A stretch of 64,000 bases of DNA from Pseudomonas mangiferae (GTDB taxonomy: Bacteria > Pseudomonadota > Gammaproteobacteria > Pseudomonadales > Pseudomonadaceae), in contig NZ_VJOY01000014.1 of assembly GCF_007109405.1 (NCBI RefSeq), forward strand, positions 30,765-94,764, given 5' to 3'. The translations under genes and the position numbers were made by a program. This document shows positions 36,461 through 45,639 of this stretch, piece by piece; the stretch's first letter is position 1, and each line of letters starts with the position of its first letter. The notes beneath the pieces are model-generated. The model saw only the letters and a list, made by a program, of their open reading frames with translations. It had not been told where the DNA came from and did no database searches.

Positions 36461-39400
36461 GCGTGCACCTCCACCTGGGCGGCGGGCCGGCGCTTCGCCT
36501 CGCGGCGTTCGACGAAGGCGCGGATCAGCACGTAGAACACCGGGGTCAGCAGCAGGCCGAAGAAGGTCACCCCGAGCATCCCGGAGAACACCGCGACGCC
36601 CATGGCGTGACGCATCTCCGCGCCGGCACCGCTGGAGGTCACCAGGGGCACCACGCCCATGATGAAGGCGAAGCTGGTCATCAGGATCGGTCGCAACCGC
36701 AGGCGGCAGGCTTCCAGCACCGCGGCGACGCGGTCGAGGCCCTCCTGCTGTTTGTCCTTGGCGAACTCGACGATGAGGATCGCGTTCTTGCACGCCAGGC
36801 CCACCAGTACGATCAGGCCGATCTGGGTGAAGATGTTGTTGTCGCTGCCGGCGATGATCACCCCGGCGATGGCCGAGAGCAGGGTCATGGGCACGATCAG
36901 GATCACCGCCAGGGGCAGGCTCCAGCTCTCGTACTGGGCGGCCAGCACCAGGAAGGCCAGCAGCACGCAGAGCGGGAAGACGAACAGCGCGGTGTTGCCG
37001 GCGAGGATCTGCTGGTAGGTCAGCTCGGTCCACTCGTAGCTCATGCCGTTGGGCAACTCCTGCTGCAGCAGCCGGGCCATGGCCGCCTCGGCCTGGCCGG
37101 AGCTGTAGCCAGGCGCCGCCGCGCCGTTGATCTCCGCGGTGATGAAGCCGTTGTAGTGCATCACCCGGTCGGGGCCGGCGCTGTCGCTGACCTTGACGAA
37201 GGTGGACAGCGGCACCATCTCGCCCCGGTTGTTGCGCACCTTGAGGCGGCCGATCTGCTCGGCGTCGAGGCGGAAGCGCTGGTCGGCCTGGACGTTCACC
37301 TGGTAGGTACGGCCGAAGCGGTTGAAGTCGTTGGCGTACAGCGAGCCCAGGTAGATCTGCAGGGTGGAGAAGATGTCGTCGATGGCCACTCCGTGGGTCT
37401 TGGCCTTCTCCCGGTCGATGTCGGCGTCGATCTGCGGCACGTTCACCTGGAAGCTGGAGAACAGCCCGGCCAGCTCCGGCACTTCGCGGCTCTTGGCGAT
37501 GATGTTCTGCACCTGGGCGTAGAGCTCCTCGTAGCCCAGGTTGCCGCGGTCTTCCACCTGCACCCGGAAGCCCCCGATGGTGCCCAGGCCCATCACCGGT
37601 GGGGGCGGGAAGATGGCGATGAAGGCGTCCTGAATGCCGGCGAATTCCTGGTTCAGCGCCGCGGCGATGGCGCCGGCGGACAGCGACGGGTCACTGCGCT
37701 CGTCGAACGGCTTGAGGGTGACGAAGACGATGCCGCTGTTGGGGCTGTTGGTGAAGCCGTTGATGGACAGCCCGGGGAAGGCCACGGTGCTCTGCACACC
37801 CGGGTAGTTCAGGGCGCGGGCGGACATGTCCTTGATCACCGCTTCGCTGCGGTCCAGGGTGGCGGCGTCGGGCAACTGGGCGAAGGCCACCAGGTACTGC
37901 TTGTCCTGGGGCGGCACGAAGCCGGTGGGGGTGCTGGAGAAGCCCATCCAGGTCAGGGCCATCAGGCCGGCGTAGACCACCAGGGCGATGGAACTGCCCC
38001 GCAGCACCCGCCGCACGGTACCCACGTAGCCGTGGCTGGCGCGCTCGAAGAAGCGGTTGAAGGGGCGGAACAACCAGCCGCCGAACAGCCGGTCGAGCAC
38101 CCGCGAGAAGCCGTCGCGGGGCGCATCGTGGCTCTTGAGCAGGGTGGCCGCCAGGGCCGGCGAGAGGGTCAGGGAGTTGAATGCCGAGATCACCGTGGAA
38201 ATCGCGATGGTCAGGGCGAACTGCTGGTAGAAGCGCCCGGTCAGCCCGGAGATGAAGGCGGTCGGGATGAACACCGCGCAGAGCACCAGGGCGGTGGCAA
38301 TGATCGGGCCGGTCACTTCCTTCATGGCCTGGCGGGTGGCGGCCACCGGTTTCAGGCCCAGGCCGATGTTCCGTTCCACGTTCTCCACCACCACGATGGC
38401 GTCGTCCACCACGATGCCGATGGCCAGCACCAGGCCGAACAGCGACAACGCATTGAGCGAGAAGCCGAGCATGTGCATCACCGCGAAGGTGCCGATCAGC
38501 GACACCGGTACCGCGACCAGGGGGATGATCGAGGCGCGCCAGGTCTGCAGGAATAGCACCACCACCAGCACCACCAGCAGGATCGCCTCGAACAGGGTGT
38601 GCACCACTGCCTCGATGGAGCCGCGGACGAAGATGGTCGGGTCGTAGACAATGGAATAGTCCATGCCCTCGGGGAAGCTCTGCTTGAGCTCGGCCATCTT
38701 CGCCCGTACCTGGTTGGAGATCTCGATGGCGTTGGAGCCCGGGCGCTGGAAGATTGGCATGGCCACCGCCGGATCGTTGTCCAGCAGCGAGCGCAGGGCG
38801 TACTGGCTGGAACCCAGCTCGATGCGGGCGATGTCCCGCAGGCGGGTGATCTCGCCGTTGGCGCCGGCGCGCACCACGATGTTCTCGAATTCCTCCTCGT
38901 TCACCAGCCGGCCCTGGGTGTTGATGGACAGCTGGAAGCTGGTGGCGCCGGGGGCGGGCGGGGCGCCCAGGGCGCCGGCGGCCACCTGGCGGTTCTGCTC
39001 ACGGATCGCCGCCACCACGTCGCTGGCGGTGAGGTTGCGCGAGGCCACCTTGTCCGGGTCGAGCCAGACCCGCAGGGAATAATCGCCCATGCCGAACAGT
39101 TGCACGTCGCCGATGCCGTCCAGCCGCGCCAACTCGTCCTTGACGTTGAGGATGGCGTAGTTGGACAGGTAGAGCATGTCGTAGCGGTTATCCGGCGAGG
39201 TCAGGTGCACCACCATGGTCAGGTCGGGCGAGGCCTTGTCGGCGGTGACCCCCAGGCGCTGCACTTCCTCGGGCAGCTTGGGCAGGGTGCGGGTGACGCG
39301 GTTCTGCACCTGCACCTGGGCGGTGTCCAGGTCGGTGCCCAAGGCGAAAGTCACAGTGAGGGTCATCTTGCCGTCGGCCGTGGCCTGGGAGGACATGTAG

Positions 39401-39633
39401 AGCATGTGCTCGACGCCATTGATGGCCTGCTCCAGCGGCGCGGCGACGGTCTCGCCGATCACCTTGGGGTTGGCCCCGGGGAAAGTGGCGCGCACCACCA
39501 CGGTGGGCGGCACCACTTCCGGGTATTCGCTGATGGGCAGCTGGAACAGCGAGATGGCGCCGCCGATCAGGATGATCAGCGACAGCACCGCGGCGAAGAT
39601 CGGCCGGCGGATGAAGAATTGGGAAAAATTCAT
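36457..39633 (-). CDS. mexF: RND efflux transporter MexF
   Basis: A 1058-residue RND pump, close to the 1062 of P. aeruginosa MexF. It begins MNFSQFFIRRPIFAAVLSLI. Helix 4 carries the proton-relay Asp pair in GIVVDDAIVVVENVERNIGL, and helix 10 the Lys in GLACKNAILIVEFAKDKQQE. The periplasmic loop has FPPPPVMGLGTIGGFRVQVE. MexEF-OprN exports chloramphenicol, fluoroquinolones and trimethoprim, and also the quinolone-signal precursor HHQ, in P. aeruginosa; this is inherited knowledge, not shown here. It is the central gene of mexE-mexF-oprN. Confidence 0.96.
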   Translation of the reverse strand: MNFSQFFIRRPIFAAVLSLIILIGGAISLFQLPISEYPEVVPPTVVVRATFPGANPKVIGETVAAPLEQAINGVEHMLYMSSQATADGKMTLTVTFALGTDLDTAQVQVQNRVTRTLPKLPEEVQRLGVTADKASPDLTMVVHLTSPDNRYDMLYLSNYAILNVKDELARLDGIGDVQLFGMGDYSLRVWLDPDKVASRNLTASDVVAAIREQNRQVAAGALGAPPAPGATSFQLSINTQGRLVNEEEFENIVVRAGANGEITRLRDIARIELGSSQYALRSLLDNDPAVAMPIFQRPGSNAIEISNQVRAKMAELKQSFPEGMDYSIVYDPTIFVRGSIEAVVHTLFEAILLVVLVVVLFLQTWRASIIPLVAVPVSLIGTFAVMHMLGFSLNALSLFGLVLAIGIVVDDAIVVVENVERNIGLGLKPVAATRQAMKEVTGPIIATALVLCAVFIPTAFISGLTGRFYQQFALTIAISTVISAFNSLTLSPALAATLLKSHDAPRDGFSRVLDRLFGGWLFRPFNRFFERASHGYVGTVRRVLRGSSIALVVYAGLMALTWMGFSSTPTGFVPPQDKQYLVAFAQLPDAATLDRSEAVIKDMSARALNYPGVQSTVAFPGLSINGFTNSPNSGIVFVTLKPFDERSDPSLSAGAIAAALNQEFAGIQDAFIAIFPPPPVMGLGTIGGFRVQVEDRGNLGYEELYAQVQNIIAKSREVPELAGLFSSFQVNVPQIDADIDREKAKTHGVAIDDIFSTLQIYLGSLYANDFNRFGRTYQVNVQADQRFRLDAEQIGRLKVRNNRGEMVPLSTFVKVSDSAGPDRVMHYNGFITAEINGAAAPGYSSGQAEAAMARLLQQELPNGMSYEWTELTYQQILAGNTALFVFPLCVLLAFLVLAAQYESWSLPLAVILIVPMTLLSAIAGVIIAGSDNNIFTQIGLIVLVGLACKNAILIVEFAKDKQQEGLDRVAAVLEACRLRLRPILMTSFAFIMGVVPLVTSSGAGAEMRHAMGVAVFSGMLGVTFFGLLLTPVFYVLIRAFVERREAKRRPAAQVEVHA

Positions 39634-39713
39634 GACGACGTTTCCGGGAAACGGGGAAGGCGGAAGCGGCGCGGCGGGCGCGCCGATGGACGAGCGAGGG
39701 AGTGCTGGCGGGG

Positions 39714-40940
39714 TCAGCTACCGGGGTCGCTGGACCCGTTGCGCCGGGCGACGCGCATCTCGCCGACGGCGTTGCGCTGTCGCTGCAGGGTGGCGAGGGT
39801 GTCGGCGTCCGCCATCTCCACGCCCTGAGCCTCCACCGGCATGCCGGGTCGCGCTCGCTGCAGGCCATTGACCACGATCTTCTCGCCCGGCGTGAGGCCG
39901 TTGCGGACGATACGCAGCCCTTCCAGCTTCGGCCCCAGTTCGATGGCCCGGTAGGCCAGCTTGCCGTCCTCGCCCAGCACCAGGACGAATTTCTTGCCCA
40001 GGTCGGTTCCCACCGCCTGGTCCTTGATCAGCACCGCATCGTAGCTCTGGCCTTCCACCAGCTTGAGGCGGGCGTAGAGGCCGGGGGTGAAGCGCCCGTC
40101 GCGGTTGTCGAACACCGCGCGGCCGCGAATCGTGCCGGTCTGCGGGTTGACCTGGTTGTCGAGGAAGTCCAGGCGGCCCAGGTGCGGCATGCCGTCCTCG
40201 TTGCTCAGGCCCAGGTAGACCGGCGCCGCGCCACGGGTATCGGCCCCGCCGCGCTTGGCCTGGTCGGCGTACTTGAGGAAGACGCGCTCGTCGGCATCGA
40301 AGTAGGCGTAGACGCGGTCGGTGGAGACCAGGGAGGTGAGCAGGCTGTCGCCGGCGTTCACCAGGTTGCCCGCGGTGACATTGGCGCGGCTGACGCGCCC
40401 GTCGATGGGGGCGCTGACCTGGGTGAAGGAGAGGTTGAGGCGGGCGACGTCCAGTTGCGCCTGGGTCGCCGCCACGGCGGCGCGGGCCTCGGCGGCGGCG
40501 CTGACCCGGGCGTCCGCCAGTTCGGCGGAAATGGCGTTGCTCTGCCGCAGGCGCTCGCCCCGGCCGGCTTCGCTTTCGGTGCGTTTGAGGTTGGCGCGGG
40601 CCTGCTGCAGCTGGGCATCCAGGCGCTTCACCTCGGCCTCGAAGGGCCGCGGGTCGATCTGGAACAGCAGGTCGCCTTTCTTCACCAGGGCGCCCTCGGT
40701 GAAGGCGACCCGGTCGATGAACCCGGAGACCCGGGGGCGGATCTCCACCGATTCCGGGGCCTCCAGGCGGCCGGTGAATTCATCCCACTCGTTGACCGGC
40801 TGCTGGATCACCTGGGCCACGCTGACCTTGGCCGGCGGCATCGCCTGGGTGGTCTCGGGCGCCTTTCCGCAGGCGGTCAGCACCAGGGCCGCCGCGAGGG
40901 TTAGGGGAAAATGCCGGGAAAAAAGAAATGACCGTTCCAT
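39714..40940 (-). CDS. mexE: RND efflux membrane fusion protein MexE
   Basis: A 408-residue periplasmic adaptor lipoprotein. The signal peptide ends in lipobox LTAC at C24. The lipoyl halves are VEIRPRVSGFIDRVAFTEGA and FTQVSAPIDGRVSRANVTAG around a coiled-coil hairpin (residues about 100-170). The ATG at 40940 has GGAG seven bases upstream; a TTG at 40955 is less likely. It precedes mexF by 80 bases. Upstream, 41029-41045 holds a NodD-type LysR box, so it should respond to MexT. Confidence 0.94.
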   Translation of the reverse strand: MERSFLFSRHFPLTLAAALVLTACGKAPETTQAMPPAKVSVAQVIQQPVNEWDEFTGRLEAPESVEIRPRVSGFIDRVAFTEGALVKKGDLLFQIDPRPFEAEVKRLDAQLQQARANLKRTESEAGRGERLRQSNAISAELADARVSAAAEARAAVAATQAQLDVARLNLSFTQVSAPIDGRVSRANVTAGNLVNAGDSLLTSLVSTDRVYAYFDADERVFLKYADQAKRGGADTRGAAPVYLGLSNEDGMPHLGRLDFLDNQVNPQTGTIRGRAVFDNRDGRFTPGLYARLKLVEGQSYDAVLIKDQAVGTDLGKKFVLVLGEDGKLAYRAIELGPKLEGLRIVRNGLTPGEKIVVNGLQRARPGMPVEAQGVEMADADTLATLQRQRNAVGEMRVARRNGSSDPGS

Positions 40941-41020
40941 GCCGTGCTCCGCCAATCGCGTTTTTCGAATAAGGGCGGAGTCTGCTGCGGGCCTGGGCGG
41001 TGAACGAATCGAACGACACG

Positions 41021-41045
41021 AAAATGACTATCAGCCACAGTGATA
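41021..41045 (-). promoter_or_regulatory. Candidate MexT binding site (nod-box-like) upstream of mexE
   Basis: TATCA (41029-41033) and TGATA (41041-41045) are separated by seven bases, giving the LysR/NodD pattern ATC-N9-GAT. On the minus strand the site reads ATCA-N5-GCTGAT-N4-ATTTT, a partial match to the published MexT consensus ATCA-N5-GTCGAT-N4-ACYAT. It lies 80-105 bases before the mexE start, just past the mexT stop. Confidence 0.55.
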
Positions 41046-41091
41046 ACGAAACGCTAGCGCCTGTCGCAACGGATTGAAACGGCGGGAGAAT

Positions 41092-42009
41092 TCAGGCCAG
41101 GCTGTCCGGGTCGCCGACGAACATCTGGATCCGCGAGCGCAGCCAGCGTTCCGCGGGGTCGTTGTCCTGGGCCCCGCGCCAGGCCATGGACAGCTCGAAG
41201 GCGCGGGTCTCGAAGGGCAGGTCCTCGGCCCGCAGGCCGCCGGCGGCGGTGAGGGCCGAGGCGGTGTAGTCCGGCACCACGGCCACCAGGTCAGTGCCGG
41301 CCAACAGGGTGCCCAGGCCATTGAACTGGGGCACCGCCAGCACCACCTTGCGGTGGCGGCCGAGCTGCGCCAGTTCCTCGTCGATGAAACCGTTGAGGTC
41401 GCCGGCAAAGGACACCATGGCGTGGGGCCGCACGCAGTAGTCGTCCAGGCTCAGCGGGCCGGGCACCGAGTCGGCGCGCAGCAGCTTCGGCTGGCTGCGG
41501 CGCAGGGTCTTGCGCTTGGCGTTGGCCGGCAACTCGTCGGTGTAGCTCACCCCCACGGAAATCTCCCCGGAGGCCAGCAGGTTGGGCATCAGCAGGTAGT
41601 TGGCGCGCCGCACCACCAGGACCACGCCCGGGGCCTCGGCACGTAGCCGGCGCAGCAGCGGCGGCAACAGGGCGAACTCCACGTCGTCGGACAGGCCGAT
41701 GCGGAACACCGCCTCGCTGGTGGCGGGGTCGAATTCGGAGGCGCGGCTCACCGCGGTGGAGATGGCGTCCAGCGCCGGCGACAGCAGGGTGAAGATTTCC
41801 TGGGCGCGGGCAGTGGGTTCCATGCTGCGCCCGGTACGCACGAACAGGGGGTCGTCGAACAGCGCACGCAGGCGACCGAGGGCCGCGCTGATGGCCGGCT
41901 GGCCGAGGAACAGTTTCTCCGCGGCCCGGGTCACGCTGCGCTCGTGCATCAGCGTCTCGAAGACGATCAACAGGTTCAGGTCGAGACGGCGTAGGTCGTT
42001 GCGGTTCAT
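41092..42009 (-). CDS. mexT: LysR family activator MexT
   Basis: A 305-residue LysR regulator that I recognise as MexT: it opens MNRNDLRRLDLNLLIVFETL, has the HTH AAEKLFLGQPAISAALGRLR, and ends with MAWRGAQDNDPAERWLRSRI. MexT activates mexEF-oprN and mexS. The frame is open throughout; no counterpart of the 8-base insertion that silences mexT in some P. aeruginosa lines is visible. The ATG at 42009 is used, as in the known protein; the longer start at 42021 adds four residues. It lies directly upstream of mexE on the same strand and divergent from mexS. Confidence 0.95.
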   Translation of the reverse strand: MNRNDLRRLDLNLLIVFETLMHERSVTRAAEKLFLGQPAISAALGRLRALFDDPLFVRTGRSMEPTARAQEIFTLLSPALDAISTAVSRASEFDPATSEAVFRIGLSDDVEFALLPPLLRRLRAEAPGVVLVVRRANYLLMPNLLASGEISVGVSYTDELPANAKRKTLRRSQPKLLRADSVPGPLSLDDYCVRPHAMVSFAGDLNGFIDEELAQLGRHRKVVLAVPQFNGLGTLLAGTDLVAVVPDYTASALTAAGGLRAEDLPFETRAFELSMAWRGAQDNDPAERWLRSRIQMFVGDPDSLA

Positions 42010-42231
42010 CCGATTCGGCACTCACGGGGGCCAGGCGGCCAAGGCTGATGCCGCGGCGGGCGGCCGTCAAGCGGCGAGCGGGCGCCCTCGCGGCGCCTAG
42101 AGGTGTCAAGCGCGGGGGCGAGGTGCGGAAATTACCGCCAGGCATGAGCACTATCACGCCCGAAAAGTGGTGTTGCAGGCTAAGCCCGGATAAAGTCCAA
42201 GGCCATGTGCTAGTCAAAGGTGAGGTGTGCG

Positions 42232-43257
42232 ATGTCCCGCGTCATCCGTTTCCACCGCTTCGGCCCGGCCGACGTGCTGCAGTATGAGACAGCCACGCCG
42301 CCCGCTCCCGGGCCCGGCGAGGTGCTGGTCCGCGTGCAGGCGATCGGTGTGAGCTGGAAAGACGTGCTCTGGCGGCAGAACCTGGCGCCCGAGCAGGCGA
42401 ACCTGCCGGCAGGGGTCGGCGACGAGATGGCTGGGGTGGTCGAAGCGCTGGGTGCCGGGGTCGAGGACCTGCAGGTGGGCATGGCGGTGGCCAGCTTTCC
42501 GGCCAACACCCCTAACCGCTACCCGGCCTACGGCGAACACGTGGTGATGCCGCGCAATGCGCTCACGCCGTACCCCGACGCGCTGACCCCGGCCCAGGCC
42601 TGCGTGCACTACGCGCCGCTGTTGCTGGCCTATTTCGCGCTGGTGGACCTAGCCGGGCTCAAGGCCGGCCAGCGGGTGCTGATCACCGAGGCGAGCAATT
42701 GTTTCGCGCCCCAGACCGTACAGCTGGCCAAGGCCCTGGGGGCCCAGGTGATCGCGTCCACCCAGGACGCCACTGCCAAGGAATTCCTCAAACAGATGGG
42801 CGCCGACCAGGTGGTGGTGACCGAGGAGCAGGACCTGGTGCTGGCGGTGGAGAAATACACCGACAAGCGTGGCGTCGAAGTGGTGCTGGATGCGTGTGGC
42901 GGCCAGCAGATGAGCCTGCTGGGGGATGTCGCGGCGCCTCGGGGCAAGTTGGTGCTGTACGGCCTGAACGGCGGCAACGAGGCGAGCTTCCCGGCCTGCG
43001 CGGCGTTCAAGAAGCATCTGCAGTTCTACCGGCACTGCCTGCTGGACTTCACCGGGCACCCGGAGATGGGCATCGAATGCAATCCCCAGGCGGTGGAGCG
43101 GGCGCTGGTGCACATCAACCAGCTGACCCGGGACGGCTTACTCAAGCCGCCCATCGACAAGGTGTTCCCGTTCGAGGATGTGGTGGAAGCCCATCGCTAC
43201 ATGGAGAGCGGCCCCAAGCGCGGTCGGGTCCTCCTGCAATTGGCCGAGATCGGCTGA
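42232..43257 (+). CDS. mexS: Quinone-type oxidoreductase MexS
   Basis: A 341-residue zinc-free medium-chain reductase, divergent from mexT, which is the mexS position and layout of P. aeruginosa. It begins MSRVIRFHRFGPADVLQYET. The usual glycine-rich NADPH motif is degenerate: residues 153-160 read EASNCFAP where relatives have A-x-x-G-x-x-G, so cofactor binding may be unusual. Loss of MexS in P. aeruginosa leads to MexT-driven pump expression, so MexS is thought to clear an electrophilic signal. The ATG at 42232 has GAGG six bases upstream. Confidence 0.93.
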   Translation: MSRVIRFHRFGPADVLQYETATPPAPGPGEVLVRVQAIGVSWKDVLWRQNLAPEQANLPAGVGDEMAGVVEALGAGVEDLQVGMAVASFPANTPNRYPAYGEHVVMPRNALTPYPDALTPAQACVHYAPLLLAYFALVDLAGLKAGQRVLITEASNCFAPQTVQLAKALGAQVIASTQDATAKEFLKQMGADQVVVTEEQDLVLAVEKYTDKRGVEVVLDACGGQQMSLLGDVAAPRGKLVLYGLNGGNEASFPACAAFKKHLQFYRHCLLDFTGHPEMGIECNPQAVERALVHINQLTRDGLLKPPIDKVFPFEDVVEAHRYMESGPKRGRVLLQLAEIG

Positions 43258-43266
43258 TCCCCCATC

Positions 43267-43291
43267 GCCCCGCGCCGTCCTGGCGCGGGGC
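43267..43291. terminator. Hairpin terminator between mexS and ybhN
   Basis: A perfect 10-bp stem GCCCCGCGCC / GGCGCGGGGC with loop GTCCT lies ten bases after mexS and seven before the ybhN stop on the other strand. The T-run is weak. It serves the convergent junction. Confidence 0.7.
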
Positions 43292-43297
43292 ATTCCT

Positions 43298-44347
43298 TCA
43301 TACCGTTTCCGGTTCCGGCTCGCCGTCGGTCTTGCGCTTGGCAATATTGCGCTGGCGCAGCTTCTTCGCCCGCGCTTCCAGTACCAGGTACATCACCGTG
43401 GCGATCAGCAACGGCAGCAGGAAGTAGATGAACCGGTAGGCGATGAGCGCGCCGAGGATGCTGCCCTTGGACGCCTGGTGCTGGAGCATGCCGATGAAGA
43501 TCGCCTCGATTACCCCCAGGCCGGCGGGAATATGGGCGATGGCCCCGGCGATGCTGCTGATGAGCAGCACCCCCAGCACGGTGGGGTAGCCCACCTTCGG
43601 CAGCAGGATCGCCATGACCAGGGCCATGAGAATCCAGTTGGCCGCCCCCAGGCAGACCTGCACCAGGGCCAGGCGCATGGTGGGCAGGTTGATCTCCCGG
43701 CCGCGTACGGTCCACGAACGGCGCTTGGAGAAGCGGCAGGCGGCCAGGTAAGCGACGCCTATCACGATCAGCACGAAACCGATGATCTGCAGGGTATCAG
43801 TGCCGATCTTCCACCCCTCCGGCAGTTGCACCAGGCGCATGGCGAACACCATCCCGGCCAGCAGGATGTAGCCCAGCCAGTTGGTCAGCAGGCTGAAGCT
43901 GAGAACCCGGGTGATCTGCTCTGCGCCCAGCCCCAGCCGCGAATACAGCCGATAACGGAAAGCCACACTGCCGACCCAGGAACCCAGGTTGAGGTTGAAG
44001 GCGTAGCAGACGAAGGTCAGCGGCAGGATCTGCCGGGAGGGCAGGTGATGGCCCGAGTAAGCGCGCCCCAGCAGATCGAAGGTGCTGTAGACGAAATAGC
44101 TCAGCAGGGTCACTGCCGTGGCGATCAGCAGGGTCTGGGACTTGTATTCCCGTAAGGTGGTCATCACCTCGTCCCAGTCCAGCTTCTTCGCCATGACATA
44201 GAGCATCACCGCCACGAAGATGAAGAACGCCAGGGTGACGATGCGTTTCAGCCAGCGAAAGCGGTCGGGTTTCTTGGCGTCGGGGACGCCTGGCGCGTCG
44301 GTGGGCGGTGCCTCGGAAGGCGAATAGGCGCTAGCAGCGGCTTTCAT
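43298..44347 (-). CDS. ybhN: YbhN family inner-membrane protein (LPG synthase-like, UPF0104)
   Basis: A 349-residue protein with about eight membrane helices, starting after a Pro/Ala-rich cytosolic stretch (helix 1 RIVTLAFFIFVAVMLYVMAK). The family segment SSIAGAIAHIPAGLGVIEAI is present near residue 275. It matches the integral-membrane half of lysylphosphatidylglycerol synthases but has no transferase domain, so it is more likely a lipid flippase-type or regulatory partner. Its start overlaps the clsB stop by four bases. The order ybhP-clsB-ybhN is the same as in E. coli, which supports a shared role in membrane lipids. Confidence 0.92.
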   Translation of the reverse strand: MKAAASAYSPSEAPPTDAPGVPDAKKPDRFRWLKRIVTLAFFIFVAVMLYVMAKKLDWDEVMTTLREYKSQTLLIATAVTLLSYFVYSTFDLLGRAYSGHHLPSRQILPLTFVCYAFNLNLGSWVGSVAFRYRLYSRLGLGAEQITRVLSFSLLTNWLGYILLAGMVFAMRLVQLPEGWKIGTDTLQIIGFVLIVIGVAYLAACRFSKRRSWTVRGREINLPTMRLALVQVCLGAANWILMALVMAILLPKVGYPTVLGVLLISSIAGAIAHIPAGLGVIEAIFIGMLQHQASKGSILGALIAYRFIYFLLPLLIATVMYLVLEARAKKLRQRNIAKRKTDGEPEPETV

Positions 44348-45639
44348 GAGGTTTTCTCCGGCTCGGAAATGCGGTCGCCGGTGGCCGGATGGCTGGTCAC
44401 CTCGCGGCTCGGCTGGCAGGCCGGGGCGTCACAGCTGGTCTCGGGCAGCTGGAACGGTTTCAGGGTGGGTGAGTGGGCCGGCAAGAGGGCGGTGAAGGAG
44501 GGGAAATGGCGCAGGAAGTGGAAGATCAGGAACACCAGCGGAGCGCGCCAGAAATACCCCTTGACCATCTTTTCCAGGCTGATCTGCTTGCAGTGGTCCT
44601 TCGCCAGGCGCTGCAGGCAATCGTACAGCTCGCGGTTGAAGGTGGCGTCCCGCACGATCAGGTTGGCTTCCAGGTTCAGCGACAGGCTCAGCGGGTCGAG
44701 GTTGCTGGAGCCCACCGTGGCCCATTCCCGGTCCACCAGCGCCACCTTGCCGTGCAGCGGGCGCTGGCAATATTCGTAGACCCGCACGCCATCCCGCAGC
44801 AGGTAGTTGTAGAGCATGCGCGCGGCCATCTTGGCGATAGGCATGTCCGGCTCGCCCTGCATGATCAGGGTCACCTGAACCCCGCGGCGCGCGGCGTTGC
44901 GCAATTCCCGCAGCAGGCGATAGCCGGGGAAGAAATAGGCGTTGGCGATGATCAGTCGCGAGCGGGCCGAGCGGATCGCCTTGAGGTAGTGTTCCTCGAT
45001 GTCGTTGCGATGGTTGCCATTGTCGCGGACCACCAGCAGTGCCTTGGCGTCGCCCTTGGGCACGTTGTTCTGCGCCCACACCGGCGCGGTGGCCCGCACC
45101 CGGCGCCACCAGCGCTTCTTCGACTGCTGGCCGTAGCCCAGCATCAGCAGCGCCGCCCGGTGCATGTCGCTCACCACCGGGCCTTCCACCTCGATGGCGT
45201 AGTCCTGCTTGGCCTGGGGTCCGAAATCCCCCAGGTGGTCGGCGGAGTAGTTGATCCCGCCGATGAAGGCACGCTCGACGTCGATCACCACCAGCTTGCG
45301 GTGCAGGCGGCGGAATACGTTGGTGCGCACGCCCATCACCTTCGAGCGCGGGTCGAAGAAGTGCACCTTCACCCCGGCTTCGGTGAGGCCCTGGAGGAAC
45401 TCTACGCTGAGGTCGGCGCAGCCGAAGCCGTCCAGGGTCAGTTCGATCTTCACGCCGCGTCCGGCGGCGTCGATCAGCGCCTCGCGCAGCGCCAGGCCCA
45501 CCTTGTCCTCGAACAGGATGAAGGTCTCGATGAGGATTTCCTTGCGCGCCTCGCCAATGGCCTCGAAGACCCGCGGGAAGAACGCCTCGCCGTTTTCCAG
45601 CAACCGGATGCGATTGCCCTCCTGCCAACTGAAGCTCAT
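44344..45639 (-). CDS. clsB: Cardiolipin synthase B (phospholipase D family)
   Basis: A 431-residue protein with two HKD motifs: H113-R-K115 through D120 in HRKLVVIDVERAFIGG, and LHGKVALVDREWATVGSSNL in the second half. There is no N-terminal membrane helix, which fits ClsB (YbhO) rather than ClsA. It joins phosphatidyl groups to form cardiolipin, and can also make phosphatidylglycerol in E. coli. The C-terminus is Pro-rich. It overlaps the ybhP stop and the ybhN start by four bases each, so the three are tightly coupled. Confidence 0.94.
   Translation of the reverse strand: MSFSWQEGNRIRLLENGEAFFPRVFEAIGEARKEILIETFILFEDKVGLALREALIDAAGRGVKIELTLDGFGCADLSVEFLQGLTEAGVKVHFFDPRSKVMGVRTNVFRRLHRKLVVIDVERAFIGGINYSADHLGDFGPQAKQDYAIEVEGPVVSDMHRAALLMLGYGQQSKKRWWRRVRATAPVWAQNNVPKGDAKALLVVRDNGNHRNDIEEHYLKAIRSARSRLIIANAYFFPGYRLLRELRNAARRGVQVTLIMQGEPDMPIAKMAARMLYNYLLRDGVRVYEYCQRPLHGKVALVDREWATVGSSNLDPLSLSLNLEANLIVRDATFNRELYDCLQRLAKDHCKQISLEKMVKGYFWRAPLVFLIFHFLRHFPSFTALLPAHSPTLKPFQLPETSCDAPACQPSREVTSHPATGDRISEPEKTS

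Noticed and set aside
36463..38556. Plus-strand 697-residue open frame
   Set aside because: Antisense to mexF, His/Gln/Glu-rich shadow without domains.
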